Assembly (NCBI GenBank): GCA_034660035.1
Contig: JAYEIJ010000103.1
Location: 1 to 11,702, forward strand
Direction: 5' to 3'
From: JAHEEL01 sp034660035
Lineage (GTDB): Bacteria; Actinomycetota; Acidimicrobiia; Spongiisociales; UBA5794
Length of the DNA stretch: 11,702 nucleotides
Of this stretch, positions 1 to 6,559 are shown piece by piece. The notes beneath the pieces were generated by a model. It did no database searches and had not been told where the DNA came from. It saw only the letters and a program-made list of their open reading frames with translations. Position 1 is the first letter of the stretch, and each line of letters begins with the position of its first letter. A program made the position numbers and the translations under genes.

Positions 1-13
1 AGATGGGGTTGAG

Positions 14-646
14 ATGAGTTACCCGAGCGATGACATGATGGTGCCAGACAGACAGGCTGCCGAGATTGCGGCGATCAGTCGTCAGCGGCTCCGCTACTGG
101 GAGAAGACCGACCTGATCAAGCCCGATATTGAGCGGGAGATCAGTCCGCGCAATGTTGTTCGCCTGTACTCACTTCCACGTCTCGTCGAACTTGTTGCCG
201 CATCCGAACTGCGTCATCAGGGCGTGTCCCTTCAGCACATCCGAAGGATCATCAGCCACCTCCGGACACAGGGGTACGAGGCACCGCTACGAGAGGTTCG
301 CTTCGCACTATCGGGTGACCGCGTGCTGTTCCAACACGCGAACGGAGCATGGGAGGACTCGCGCCGCCCCTTCCAAGGGGTGATGTGGCAGGTTGTCGAT
401 CTTGCGGCGATCCGGTCCCGGGTTCAGGGGCGCCTGCAGCGCAGTCGTGCCGACGAAGGGGTGGTTGAGAAGCGTCGCAAGGTCCAGGCGTCCAAGCCGG
501 TCTTCCGGGGAACGAGGGTGCCTGTCGAGGTTGTTAGGGGCTACCTGCAGGCAGGGAAGACTCCACGGGAGATCCTGGAAGCGTTTCCAAGCCTGACGGT
601 GGACGACGTCAAGGCGGTCGAGGCGCAACTGACATCGGTTGCATAG
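14..646 (+). CDS. MerR-type HTH / DUF433 fusion, probable antitoxin
   Basis: This is a 210-residue protein with two parts. Residues about 10-82 resemble a MerR-like winged helix-turn-helix (AAEIAAISRQRLRYWEKTDL, then a second helix around VSLQHIRRII). Residues about 151-205 match the DUF433 fold, with the signature KPVFRGTRVPVEVV followed by a helix containing TPREILEAFPSLT. DUF433 proteins are commonly the antitoxin partners of DUF5615 PIN-like toxins, and the gene directly downstream is one. I infer that the protein binds its own promoter through the MerR part and neutralises the toxin through the DUF433 part. The ATG at 14 forms an ATGA with a stop in another frame at 15-17. An upstream gene may therefore end here, making this the second gene of an operon cut by the window edge. 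The frame is also open to the left edge, so an earlier start cannot be excluded. The family call is confident; the antitoxin role is inferred. Confidence 0.85.
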   Translation: MSYPSDDMMVPDRQAAEIAAISRQRLRYWEKTDLIKPDIEREISPRNVVRLYSLPRLVELVAASELRHQGVSLQHIRRIISHLRTQGYEAPLREVRFALSGDRVLFQHANGAWEDSRRPFQGVMWQVVDLAAIRSRVQGRLQRSRADEGVVEKRRKVQASKPVFRGTRVPVEVVRGYLQAGKTPREILEAFPSLTVDDVKAVEAQLTSVA

Positions 647-1012
647 ATGCGCTTCGTGCTCGACGAGGACGTCGACGCCCAAGCGGTCGGTTCGTTCCTC
701 CGTCGCCGTGGACACGAGTGCTGGACCATCGTCGATGCGGGCCTGGGCGGTGCCGATGACGATGCGGTCGCGATCTACGCGGATGACAGCGACGCCGTGC
801 TGATCACCCACGATGTGGCTGCAACGCGCCGACGCCGGCGGTTTACCTTCGGTCGACATGTGTCCCTCAGATGCCACCAACTCGAGGCGGTCGATCTACT
901 CGAGGAGCATTTCGACGCGTTGACCGAGCAGATCGACCGTCATGACATCGGCGTGTTTGAGGTGAGAAGGGCAGGCATCCGCTACTACCCACCTCGCTAC
1001 GAGACCCACTGA
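647..1012 (+). CDS. DUF5615 family PIN-like protein, probable toxin
   Basis: This is a 121-residue protein starting MRFVLDEDVD, typical of the DUF5615 (Mut7-C-like, PIN-like) family. The acidic residues expected of a PIN-like metal site are visible: D6, E7 and D8 at the end of strand 1, the D37-D39 cluster before a helix, and D56 in the ITHD motif after the central strand. An RRRRR stretch follows at residues 61-65. Proteins of this fold are presumed Mg-dependent nucleases acting on RNA, but the target cannot be read from sequence. The ATG follows the upstream TAG with no gap and no good Shine-Dalgarno, so translation probably depends on re-initiation after the antitoxin is made. The 121-residue length is normal for the family. 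The main alternative is a PIN-like enzyme outside a toxin role. Confidence 0.85.
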   Translation: MRFVLDEDVDAQAVGSFLRRRGHECWTIVDAGLGGADDDAVAIYADDSDAVLITHDVAATRRRRRFTFGRHVSLRCHQLEAVDLLEEHFDALTEQIDRHDIGVFEVRRAGIRYYPPRYETH

Positions 1013-1195
1013 GCCCTGTCGGCAGACGAGGAGCCGCTGGATGAACAATCAGCCTCGGCCCGTGTTTGGTCCGCGGCAGAATGAGAGGCAACTCGTATCG
1101 CAGGCCGAGCATCCGATCGCCCACCTCTGTCGCAACACCCCAGATCGTCGATCAGGCATGTGTCCACCCATTCGTTGAGAGCTGCCGGTCAACAA
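1013..1195. other. Intergenic gap between convergent genes
   Basis: This 183-base stretch separates the tail of the DUF5615 gene from the tail of membrane partner 1. I see no convincing gene and no strong hairpin with a T tract. A small palindrome, GATCGTCGATC, lies at 1143-1153, but its one-base centre makes it unlikely to form a hairpin. Open frames crossing the gap on the minus strand have low-complexity Arg/Pro/Ser content and look like shadows. Confidence 0.4.
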
Positions 1196-2137
1196 TCAGG
1201 GGTTCGTCGTGATCCGAACGAACTCATGCGAGCGCGTGCGCTCGATGTAGTCGACGCTTCCGGAGATGAGGAGCTCGACGCGGCCGTCGAGTTCGCATGA
1301 GCTGATGGATGCACGGGTGCCGCTGTCGTACTCGACCGGAGCCCCAGGCTCGACTTCGCAGCCTTCGGTGATCCCCACGACAATCGGCTCTCCGTCGACG
1401 TACGTGCCTTCGAACGAGTAGGTAGGTCCGTAGTCCACATCGTATTCACCGCTGACCGTGACCATCGGAAGGATCGAGTCAGGACTCTCGCTGACGATGA
1501 TGGCTGACACCCATTCGCCGAGGATCTCCTGCGGCAGGTCCGTGCCGCTGGAATCGTCAAACTGGAAATCATACGCGTGGCCGTCGTGGTCGACGATGTA
1601 CCGGTTGTCAGTCAGCAGGATCGATCCCGAGGCTTCTTCGGTCTCTTCCAGTTCCCGCCTCACGTCGTCGGCGCTGCGGTAGAACCAGACGTGCACGAGG
1701 GCACTGAACGGCGCTGCCTCGTGCGACTCACCGTATGCCCCTCGTGACAGACCGGCCCCCCACAGAACGGGAAGGTCGCTACCTTCCACCACGGGCAGGT
1801 TGACCATCACCTGTGTCCCGTCCGACAGAGTCACGCGGTGTTCGACGATCGACTCGGCGAGGTCGGCAGCCGGAGCGACCGCTGCCGTGTCCTCGCCGGT
1901 CAGGGTCGTCGACGACGAGAGGTTGGCAGCTGCGGACTGTGCCGGTTCGGAGTAGAGGATCCGGTTGGCTGCGGCCACGCCACCGATGACGACGAATACC
2001 GCTGCGGCGGCGATGAGGGCGACTCCCCAACCGTTGACCGACGCACGTCGGCGGGTCACTCCCGGTACCGGCGGATCGGTCCACGCCTGGGCTTCCGCGG
2101 CGAGTCCATCCCTGAGGCGTTCTTCGAGCATTGTCAT
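1196..2137 (-). CDS. Single-pass membrane protein, putative anti-sigma factor 1
   Basis: This is a 313-residue partner of the ECF sigma gene upstream. It has a short cytoplasmic N-terminus (MTMLEERLRDGLAAEAQ), a predicted membrane helix at about residues 36-58, a Ser/Thr/Ala-rich linker to about 95, and an outer domain of about 215 residues rich in beta-type sequence. The only two cysteines, C260 and C281, could form a disulfide outside the cell. The outer domain is not one I recognise. There is no HxxxCxxC zinc motif of the classical anti-sigma domain. The ATG at 2137 overlaps the sigma stop in an ATGA and has a strong GGAGGG about 5 bases upstream, so the pair is coupled. By position and topology it should hold sigma factor 1 at the membrane until an outside signal arrives. 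The role is inferred; the topology is clear. Confidence 0.75.
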   Translation of the reverse strand: MTMLEERLRDGLAAEAQAWTDPPVPGVTRRRASVNGWGVALIAAAAVFVVIGGVAAANRILYSEPAQSAAANLSSSTTLTGEDTAAVAPAADLAESIVEHRVTLSDGTQVMVNLPVVEGSDLPVLWGAGLSRGAYGESHEAAPFSALVHVWFYRSADDVRRELEETEEASGSILLTDNRYIVDHDGHAYDFQFDDSSGTDLPQEILGEWVSAIIVSESPDSILPMVTVSGEYDVDYGPTYSFEGTYVDGEPIVVGITEGCEVEPGAPVEYDSGTRASISSCELDGRVELLISGSVDYIERTRSHEFVRITTNP

Positions 2138-2619
2138 GGTGTCCCTCCAAGGTCCTTCTCGAGGCGCTCATGAGCGCGGTACAGACGGCTCTTCACGGTG
2201 CCAAGCGGGATGTCGAGCCCCTCTGCAATCTGCGGTGTCGACCAGTCGAGGTAGTAGCGGGCGACGACGACCACCCGGAGCTTGTAGGAGAGACCCTCAA
2301 CGGCGCTCGTGACATCCGGATCGGGGAGGGCGTCCCACACGAGACCGCTCGAACGCGGCAGCGGACGTCGGCGTCGGAACACCGACCTGGCCCAGTTGAG
2401 CGCCACCCGGTAGACCCAGCCCTCCGGAGCGTCGTAGACACCGACGGTGTCCCACCGTTCGGCGGCTCGCGCCATCGCCTCGTCGACGGCCTCGGCCGCG
2501 ACATCGGGGTCGCGTGTCGTCATCACCAGCGCCCGATACAGCCGGTCCCGGTTCGCCTTGTGGAAGCCGTCGAAGCCGAGGACCACAGGCATCTCATCGC
2601 TTAGCGGTTCGGCTGTCAC
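2134..2619 (-). CDS. ECF sigma factor 1 (sigma-70 family)
   Basis: This is an ECF-type RNA polymerase sigma factor of 161 residues from the chosen start. Region sigma-2 covers about residues 17-84 (RDRLYRAL, then AAEAVDEAMARAAERWDTVG and GWVYRVALNWARS). Region sigma-4 covers about 103-155 and ends in a helix-turn-helix (TPQIAEGLDIPLGTVKSRLY). The frame is open to a GTG at 2664, but that GTG lies inside a likely ECF -10 element. I therefore prefer the GTG at 2619 (or the adjacent 2622), which follows GGAAAGAGA and gives the same N-terminal length as sigma factor 2. An ATG at 2592 is also possible. Sigma factors 1 and 2 are clear paralogues, sharing RDRLYRAL, ERWD.VG.Y, GWVYRV..NW.RSV and VARYYL.W. 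The stop overlaps the start of the membrane partner. Confidence 0.88.
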   Translation of the reverse strand: MTAEPLSDEMPVVLGFDGFHKANRDRLYRALVMTTRDPDVAAEAVDEAMARAAERWDTVGVYDAPEGWVYRVALNWARSVFRRRRPLPRSSGLVWDALPDPDVTSAVEGLSYKLRVVVVARYYLDWSTPQIAEGLDIPLGTVKSRLYRAHERLEKDLGGTP

Positions 2620-2659
2620 CACGTCTCTTTCCAATGGTCGAACTGCGCTTGACACTTGG

Positions 2660-2687
2660 GACACGCAGCAGCACCGTGAATGGTTCC
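2660..2687 (-). promoter_or_regulatory. Putative ECF-type promoter of sigma gene 1
   Basis: On the minus strand GGAAC (plus positions 2683-2687) is followed after 17 bases by CGTGTC (plus 2660-2665). GGAAC with a CGTC/GTC-like -10 at 16-18 bases is the usual ECF promoter pattern, and many ECF genes regulate themselves this way. A similar element precedes sigma gene 3. Transcription would begin near 2650, leaving a leader of about 30 bases before the GTG at 2619. Confidence 0.5.
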
Positions 2688-2741
2688 GCTGTTTCTCGAG
2701 TACCGCTACATGCTATTCGACGAGGCTATGCGACACACCAC

Positions 2742-2769
2742 TTCTCATGCATGTGATAGTGTGTATAAT
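2742..2769 (+). promoter_or_regulatory. Promoter of toxin-antitoxin pair 2
   Basis: A perfect TATAAT -10 lies at 2764-2769. The -35 is weak (TTCTCA at 2742-2747, spacer 16). The region is unusually AT-rich for this window. It contains the palindrome CATGCATG (2746-2753) between the two boxes and GTAT-AATC-ATAC (2763-2774) over the -10, either of which could be an autoregulatory operator. The RBS CGGGAG at 2785-2790 then leads to the ATG at 2800. Confidence 0.6.
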
Positions 2770-2799
2770 CATACGTACTTATCTCGGGAGTACACGATC

Positions 2800-3255
2800 A
2801 TGGCCACATCAACGGCCTATCAGGTCACCGATCTCGCTCGCAGCCATCGTGCGGTTGTTGAAGCGGGCAGGTCAGACTCTGGAGCGCTCATCCGAGACAA
2901 GGATGGGGTGCTTCTCCTACTCCGACGCGCCGAAGATGCCGAGAAGCAGGAGCGACTGGTGGGCTTGCTCATCGCATATGCCGAGGCCTCGCTTCAGCTT
3001 GAACTCCCTGTGGGGGAACGTTCGCCTCTCGCATATCGGAATCTCGCCTGGATCGTCCGTCTCGACGATGATGACCAGAGAGAGATGCTGTCAGAGCTGC
3101 TGGATGCGGTGGCGATTGCTGCCGCGGGTGGATCCGTGCGTGGCGTCGACGATCTCCTCATCGACTGGAAGGCCACCGCCGAGGTGGCCGCCGATCCCGC
3201 CCTGGCAAACGAACTCAGCGAGGACATCCCGGAACCACTCGAAAGTCCCGTCTGA
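2800..3255 (+). CDS. Phd/YefM-like antitoxin
   Basis: This is a 151-residue protein beginning MATSTAYQVTDLARSHRAVV. The N-terminal 45 residues have the Phd/YefM-like pattern: a short strand, a helix (DLARSHRAVVEAG), then the hairpin GALIRDKDGVLLLL. The rest is helical and acidic (D/E-rich through 85-150), as expected of a toxin-neutralising tail. The ATG at 2800 is chosen because it has GGGAG 9 bases upstream and lies just after a clear TATAAT. The frame runs open further left to 2680, but that part contains the promoter and looks non-coding. The gene pairs with the RelE/ParE-like toxin 12 bases downstream. Antitoxins of this type usually repress their own operon. Confidence 0.82.
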   Translation: MATSTAYQVTDLARSHRAVVEAGRSDSGALIRDKDGVLLLLRRAEDAEKQERLVGLLIAYAEASLQLELPVGERSPLAYRNLAWIVRLDDDDQREMLSELLDAVAIAAAGGSVRGVDDLLIDWKATAEVAADPALANELSEDIPEPLESPV

Positions 3256-3267
3256 ATCGAGTCGCTG

Positions 3268-3594
3268 ATGCCCCGAAGCAAGTCGAAATGGCGAGTCCTT
3301 CATGCCTCGCGGCGATCGAAGAAGGAGTGGCGACGGGCGGCTGACAGCATGCCGGACCTCATGGCTGCCGAGAAGCGTCGACTGGAGACACGGCCGACAG
3401 ACCGCTCCGCCAACCCTCGGAGAACAGCACAACTGAAAGGGAAGTTGAAGGATCGTTTGATAGGGGACAAGCGACTTCCCCAATGGCAGCACGAGATCAC
3501 CGGTGCCGGCCGGATCTGGTACTGCGTGGACAAGGAGCAACGGGTCGTCTGGGTGACGAAGGTCTCATTGAGTCATCCGAAGGAGACCGACTGA
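3268..3594 (+). CDS. RelE/ParE-like toxin
   Basis: This is a 108-residue, strongly basic protein whose C-terminal half fits a RelE/ParE fold. It has LPQWQHEITGAGRIWYCVD at residues 70-88, then VVWVTKVSLSHPKET at 93-107, giving the two antiparallel strands and a terminal His (H103) often seen in actinobacterial members. The N-terminal 60 residues are Lys/Arg-rich helices. RelE-type members cut mRNA on the ribosome and ParE-type members act on gyrase; the sequence alone does not decide which. The gene follows its antitoxin after 12 bases, and only a weak GAG-rich Shine-Dalgarno is seen. Confidence 0.82.
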   Translation: MPRSKSKWRVLHASRRSKKEWRRAADSMPDLMAAEKRRLETRPTDRSANPRRTAQLKGKLKDRLIGDKRLPQWQHEITGAGRIWYCVDKEQRVVWVTKVSLSHPKETD

Positions 3595-3694
3595 GCGCCT
3601 TTCGGTGTTCAGAGCATCGCGCCGCTCTCTTGGTTTGTTGATACACACGTCCCCCGAGGCGCGTCGGCTACCAGCGGCGATTGAAGAACAGCGC

Positions 3695-3718
3695 AACGCT
3701 CGTAGGCCCCCCAGCGTT
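3695..3718. repeat. Inverted repeat upstream of sigma gene 2
   Basis: AACGCT (3695-3700) and AGCGTT (3713-3718) are inverted around a 12-base spacer. About 10 bases further on is the perfect palindrome AGACGCGTCT (3729-3738). Both lie within 80 bases of the sigma 2 start and could be binding sites or a weak terminator for the toxin gene. No GGAAC-type ECF promoter is evident here, unlike sigma genes 1 and 3, so sigma gene 2 may also be read from upstream. Confidence 0.35.
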
Positions 3719-3770
3719 TGGTGGGTAGAGACGCGTCTACCGTTCGTACAGGTCAGGAGCCAGAACGAGG

Positions 3771-4268
3771 ATGATCGACGATATCGTGGAGCGATCCCTT
3801 CACCCACCAGCCGAAGACTTCGACGCCTTCTACGGTCGCTCGCGTGACCGTCTCTATCGGGCACTCGCTCTCACTCTGGGCGATGCCGACATCGCTGCCG
3901 ATGCCGTCAACGAGGCGATGACGAGAGCGCTCGAACGGTGGGACAAGGTCGGTGGCTACGAGAACCCATCGGGGTGGGTGTATCGAGTCGGGGTCAACTG
4001 GGGTCGGTCCGTGCAACGCCAAAGCAACCGCAGACCGAGGAAGGCGCTCGGCTCCGACTCGTACGAGATGAGCATCCCGGAGCCCGCATTGGCTGAGGCG
4101 GTCGCTGCGCTGCCACCCCGCTACCGCACGGTGATCGTTGCTCGCTACTACCTGCAGTGGACGCCCGCCGAGATCGCTGAAGCGATGCACGTCCCGGGGG
4201 CAACAGTTCGGAGCCGTCTGAAGCGAGGACTCCAGCGGCTCCGACGTGAGATGGGAGCGAAACCATGA
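3771..4268 (+). CDS. ECF sigma factor 2 (sigma-70 family)
   Basis: This is a 165-residue ECF sigma factor. Sigma-2 spans about residues 17-85 (RDRLYRALALTLGDADIAAD, ERWDKVGGYENPSGWVYRVG). Sigma-4 spans about 106-160, with the helix-turn-helix TPAEIAEAMHVPGATVRSRL. It is a close paralogue of sigma factor 1 on the opposite strand. The Shine-Dalgarno AGGAG at 3755-3759 is 11 bases from the ATG, which is rather long; GAGG directly abutting the ATG is too close to serve. The stop overlaps the ATG of the membrane partner by four bases (ATGA). There is no long linker or C-terminal extension, so control most likely depends on the partner protein. Confidence 0.9.
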   Translation: MIDDIVERSLHPPAEDFDAFYGRSRDRLYRALALTLGDADIAADAVNEAMTRALERWDKVGGYENPSGWVYRVGVNWGRSVQRQSNRRPRKALGSDSYEMSIPEPALAEAVAALPPRYRTVIVARYYLQWTPAEIAEAMHVPGATVRSRLKRGLQRLRREMGAKP

Positions 4269-5659
4269 CCGACCAACTCGAAATCCGACTCGAGCAGACC
4301 CTCGAAGCGCAGGCAGCGTCGCTGCCGAGTCTGGCCGAAGAGGCGCTTCCCGTGCGACCGCTCGCTCAATCACGCCCGAATCGATCAGTCGTATCGGGAC
4401 CTGCCGCTGCGTTCCTTGCTGCGGCCGCGGTGCTGCTTGTCCTGGGAGGCTCGGCCTGGCTTCTGGGTCGAGCGCCGTCGAGCGTTGAGCCGGCCGCCCC
4501 CGACGGGTCGTACTATCTGTCGGGTCTTCCGGTGGAGTGGAGCCTCAGCGACTTCGCACCTGAGGGCTGGAGCCTCGGGCCGGTAGCGATCGCCGAAAAG
4601 GGAGCGGTCCTTGTTGGTCGGAGTGCCGAGGCCGCCCACGCCTCGCGAGGTTGGTTCTCGGGCGTCCCCACCGAGGACTGGGTCGAGATCGACGCCTTCG
4701 ACGGCGGCACCGTCATCAGGGGAATCACCGGAGGGACCTTCGGGTTCCTTGCCAGCGGCATACGCCTCGACGGCACAGGGGTGACGGAGACAACCCTGGG
4801 TGACGGGCCGCGCCCGCCCGGCCCAGTCTCGACGGTCTGGTACTCGCCGGACGGGACCGCTTGGACCGAGACCGCCCTGCCGCTGCCGCCTGTCGCGGAC
4901 CGTATCAGCGAGATCACCGACTACTACGTGCGGCCTGTCGCCGGCACTGACCGGGTCATGGTGATCGCCGGCGATGAAACCGACGAATCCGGGGCCGAGA
5001 CGTCTTATGACGGAATGGTGATCCCATCTCGGCCCCTGGTGTGGTGGTCTGAGGATGGTTCGACGTGGGAGTTGGTGGACGAACCGGCGTGGGATGATGC
5101 GACATCGGTGGGGTCGCTTGCTGTCTCCGATGACCTGATCGCCCTCGTGATCTCGTATGGCGGGGACGAACCGCGCTCGGTTGTGTGGACCACTGAGGAT
5201 GGGCGGAATTGGGAACTCGCCCACGAATTCGAGCAGGGCGTCCGCTGTAGTCTCGCGGGGGCTCCCGCTGGGTTCGTCGGAGCATGTCGTGACGGCTCGA
5301 TCCGATTCTCCGCCGATGGGTCAACGTGGGTGACGAGCTACACGCCGCCTGAGGGTCTGCTGGTGGGTCACATCGCGGGCGGGGACGGCGGCTACGTCAT
5401 GCTCCTCATGCCTGCCGACGTCGACGCTGTCGAAGACGATCTGTCCGAGGTGGAGCCGCTGTTCTATGCATCGGCAGACGGCTACAGGTGGGAGCCGATC
5501 TCGGAGCCGGGTTCCTTCGGACTGGGGTTCCTCCCGGACCACCTCGCTGCCTCGGATCGCGAGGTCATCGTGGTCGGCAACCGGTATGGCGAGGGCGGCC
5601 TCCTCGACCAGATCGGTTCAGAGGAGTCGGAGATGTGGGTCGGTCTTCCGCACGGCTGA
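4265..5659 (+). CDS. Membrane-anchored Asp-box protein, putative anti-sigma factor 2
   Basis: This is a 464-residue protein with a cytoplasmic N-terminus of about 40 residues (MTDQLEIRLEQTLEAQAAS), one membrane helix at about 41-68 and a large outer domain. The outer domain carries five Asp-box (BNR-like) motifs of the form S/T-x-D-G-x-x-W: YSPDGTAW at about 193-200, WSEDGSTW at 261-268, TTEDGRNW at 309-316, FSADGSTW at 348-355 and ASADGYRW at 402-409. A degenerate one may lie near 128-142. Asp boxes occur in beta-propellers such as sialidases, but no sialidase catalytic residues can be assigned, so a sensor or binding propeller is more likely. It lacks a zinc HxxxCxxC motif. The Shine-Dalgarno GGGAG is 7 bases upstream, and the start overlaps sigma gene 2. 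I infer an anti-sigma role. Confidence 0.78.
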   Translation: MTDQLEIRLEQTLEAQAASLPSLAEEALPVRPLAQSRPNRSVVSGPAAAFLAAAAVLLVLGGSAWLLGRAPSSVEPAAPDGSYYLSGLPVEWSLSDFAPEGWSLGPVAIAEKGAVLVGRSAEAAHASRGWFSGVPTEDWVEIDAFDGGTVIRGITGGTFGFLASGIRLDGTGVTETTLGDGPRPPGPVSTVWYSPDGTAWTETALPLPPVADRISEITDYYVRPVAGTDRVMVIAGDETDESGAETSYDGMVIPSRPLVWWSEDGSTWELVDEPAWDDATSVGSLAVSDDLIALVISYGGDEPRSVVWTTEDGRNWELAHEFEQGVRCSLAGAPAGFVGACRDGSIRFSADGSTWVTSYTPPEGLLVGHIAGGDGGYVMLLMPADVDAVEDDLSEVEPLFYASADGYRWEPISEPGSFGLGFLPDHLAASDREVIVVGNRYGEGGLLDQIGSEESEMWVGLPHG

Positions 5660-5666
5660 CCCAAGG

Positions 5667-5698
5667 GGCGCCGACGGACCTCCGAGGTCGGAAGCGCC
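5667..5698. terminator. Hairpin between convergent genes
   Basis: GGCGC (5667-5671) pairs with GCGCC (5694-5698), and CGAC (5672-5675) pairs with GTCG (5687-5690). This gives a stem of about 9 pairs with a three-base bulge and an 11-base loop. It lies exactly between the stops of membrane partner 2 and the toxin of pair 3. There is no T tract on either side, so termination is only suggested. Confidence 0.35.
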
Positions 5699-5699
5699 G

Positions 5700-6122
5700 T
5701 CAGGCTCCGAAGGTGCGAAAGCGGTTGAGTCGGTCGATGGCTTCTTGCTTGGACATCGCGGTCACCTCGTGGTCGGACAGCCCGACGACGGTGACAAGCT
5801 GATGGATGACACCGGCGGAGATTGCGTCCGCGGGAGGCTTCTGTTGGCTGCGCGCCGGGAGGATCCCGTCTCTCACGCACGCCCAGAACTCCGCCTCCAA
5901 CACCTGAAGCTGGTCACGGAGGATGTGGGCCCAGAGACTCTTGCCGTAGGTGTCCTTGTTCGGCGGGTGGGAGACACGTGTGCGCAGCACGGCGCCATCG
6001 GGGAGGGCGAGTTCATAGGTGACGTGGTGGCCGGTCTTGCTCTTGGCGTTGCGTACCGGCGTCCATCCTTCGGTTGTGCAGAACGTGTTGTGGTCCTTGC
6101 GCGATGGGGCGGGGAACGTCAT
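5700..6122 (-). CDS. Probable toxin of toxin-antitoxin pair 3
   Basis: This is a 140-residue protein. Residues 31-50 (GHHVTYELALPDGAVLRTRV) form a His-containing strand pair, and residues 57-90 include DTYGKSLWAHILRDQL and EFWACVRDG. This resembles an actinobacterial family often annotated as a cytotoxic translational repressor of a toxin-antitoxin system. The H-x-x-Y-x-L strand with a following DG turn recalls HicA-like RNases, but I cannot prove that fold by eye. Its ATG overlaps the antitoxin stop in an ATGA and has no Shine-Dalgarno, so it is probably made only by coupling. The order (antitoxin first) and the partner support a toxin role; the target is unknown. Confidence 0.7.
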   Translation of the reverse strand: MTFPAPSRKDHNTFCTTEGWTPVRNAKSKTGHHVTYELALPDGAVLRTRVSHPPNKDTYGKSLWAHILRDQLQVLEAEFWACVRDGILPARSQQKPPADAISAGVIHQLVTVVGLSDHEVTAMSKQEAIDRLNRFRTFGA

Positions 6123-6532
6123 TCGGGGACGCGAATGACCCAGTCGCGAAGCGCCTCACGAGATGAGAGCAGGATGAACTGGACGAGTGGCCAATTCGCC
6201 GCATGGTTGGGCGCCGTCCGGAGGCGTGCTTCCCAGTCCTCAGCGTATTCAACGAGGGCGTCAACGAACTCGTTGATCGCGTCATCAAAGGTGGGCCCTT
6301 CTGCGGCGACCGGCAATCCGGGGAGCATGAGGGACCATCCATCGTCCTCAGGCACGGCGACGGGGGTGGGGAGCGACGGCTCGATCGCTGCCAGGAAACG
6401 TGCCTGATCGACGACAACGACGCGCTGCCGGCGGCGCTCGATCACGGTCGCAGCGCCTTCGGCTGCTTCGTCGAGCACGGTGCTGAAGTTGTCTCGAGCG
6501 TTCGTTGAGCTGCGTACCAGGGTTGACGACAC
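6119..6532 (-). CDS. Phd-like antitoxin of pair 3
   Basis: This is a 137-residue protein from the chosen GTG at 6532. That start has a near-perfect AAGGAGG 5 bases upstream (plus strand 6538-6544); a GTG at 6559 is in frame but has no such signal. Residues 1-50 have the Phd/YefM pattern: STLVRSSTNARDNFSTVLDE, then a hairpin with IERRRQRVVVVDQ and FLAAIEP. Residues 80-103 form an acidic helix (TFDDAINEFVDALVEYAEDW), and residues 110-137 continue as helix to the end. The N-terminal part should bind operator DNA and the C-terminal helices the toxin. It is 4-base overlapped with the toxin gene. Its C-terminal region is longer than in classical Phd. Confidence 0.75.
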   Translation of the reverse strand: MSSTLVRSSTNARDNFSTVLDEAAEGAATVIERRRQRVVVVDQARFLAAIEPSLPTPVAVPEDDGWSLMLPGLPVAAEGPTFDDAINEFVDALVEYAEDWEARLRTAPNHAANWPLVQFILLSSREALRDWVIRVPE

Positions 6533-6559
6533 CGGCACCTCCTTCGTGTCCATGTACAC

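Noticed and set aside
2680..2799. A 40-residue N-terminal extension of antitoxin 2
   Set aside because: This part contains the TATAAT promoter and does not resemble the family. The ATG at 2800 has a good RBS.
4385..5224. A minus-strand gene opposite membrane partner 2
   Set aside because: It is rich in Arg, Pro and Gly with no recognisable domain, and it lies wholly within a gene supported by Asp-box motifs.
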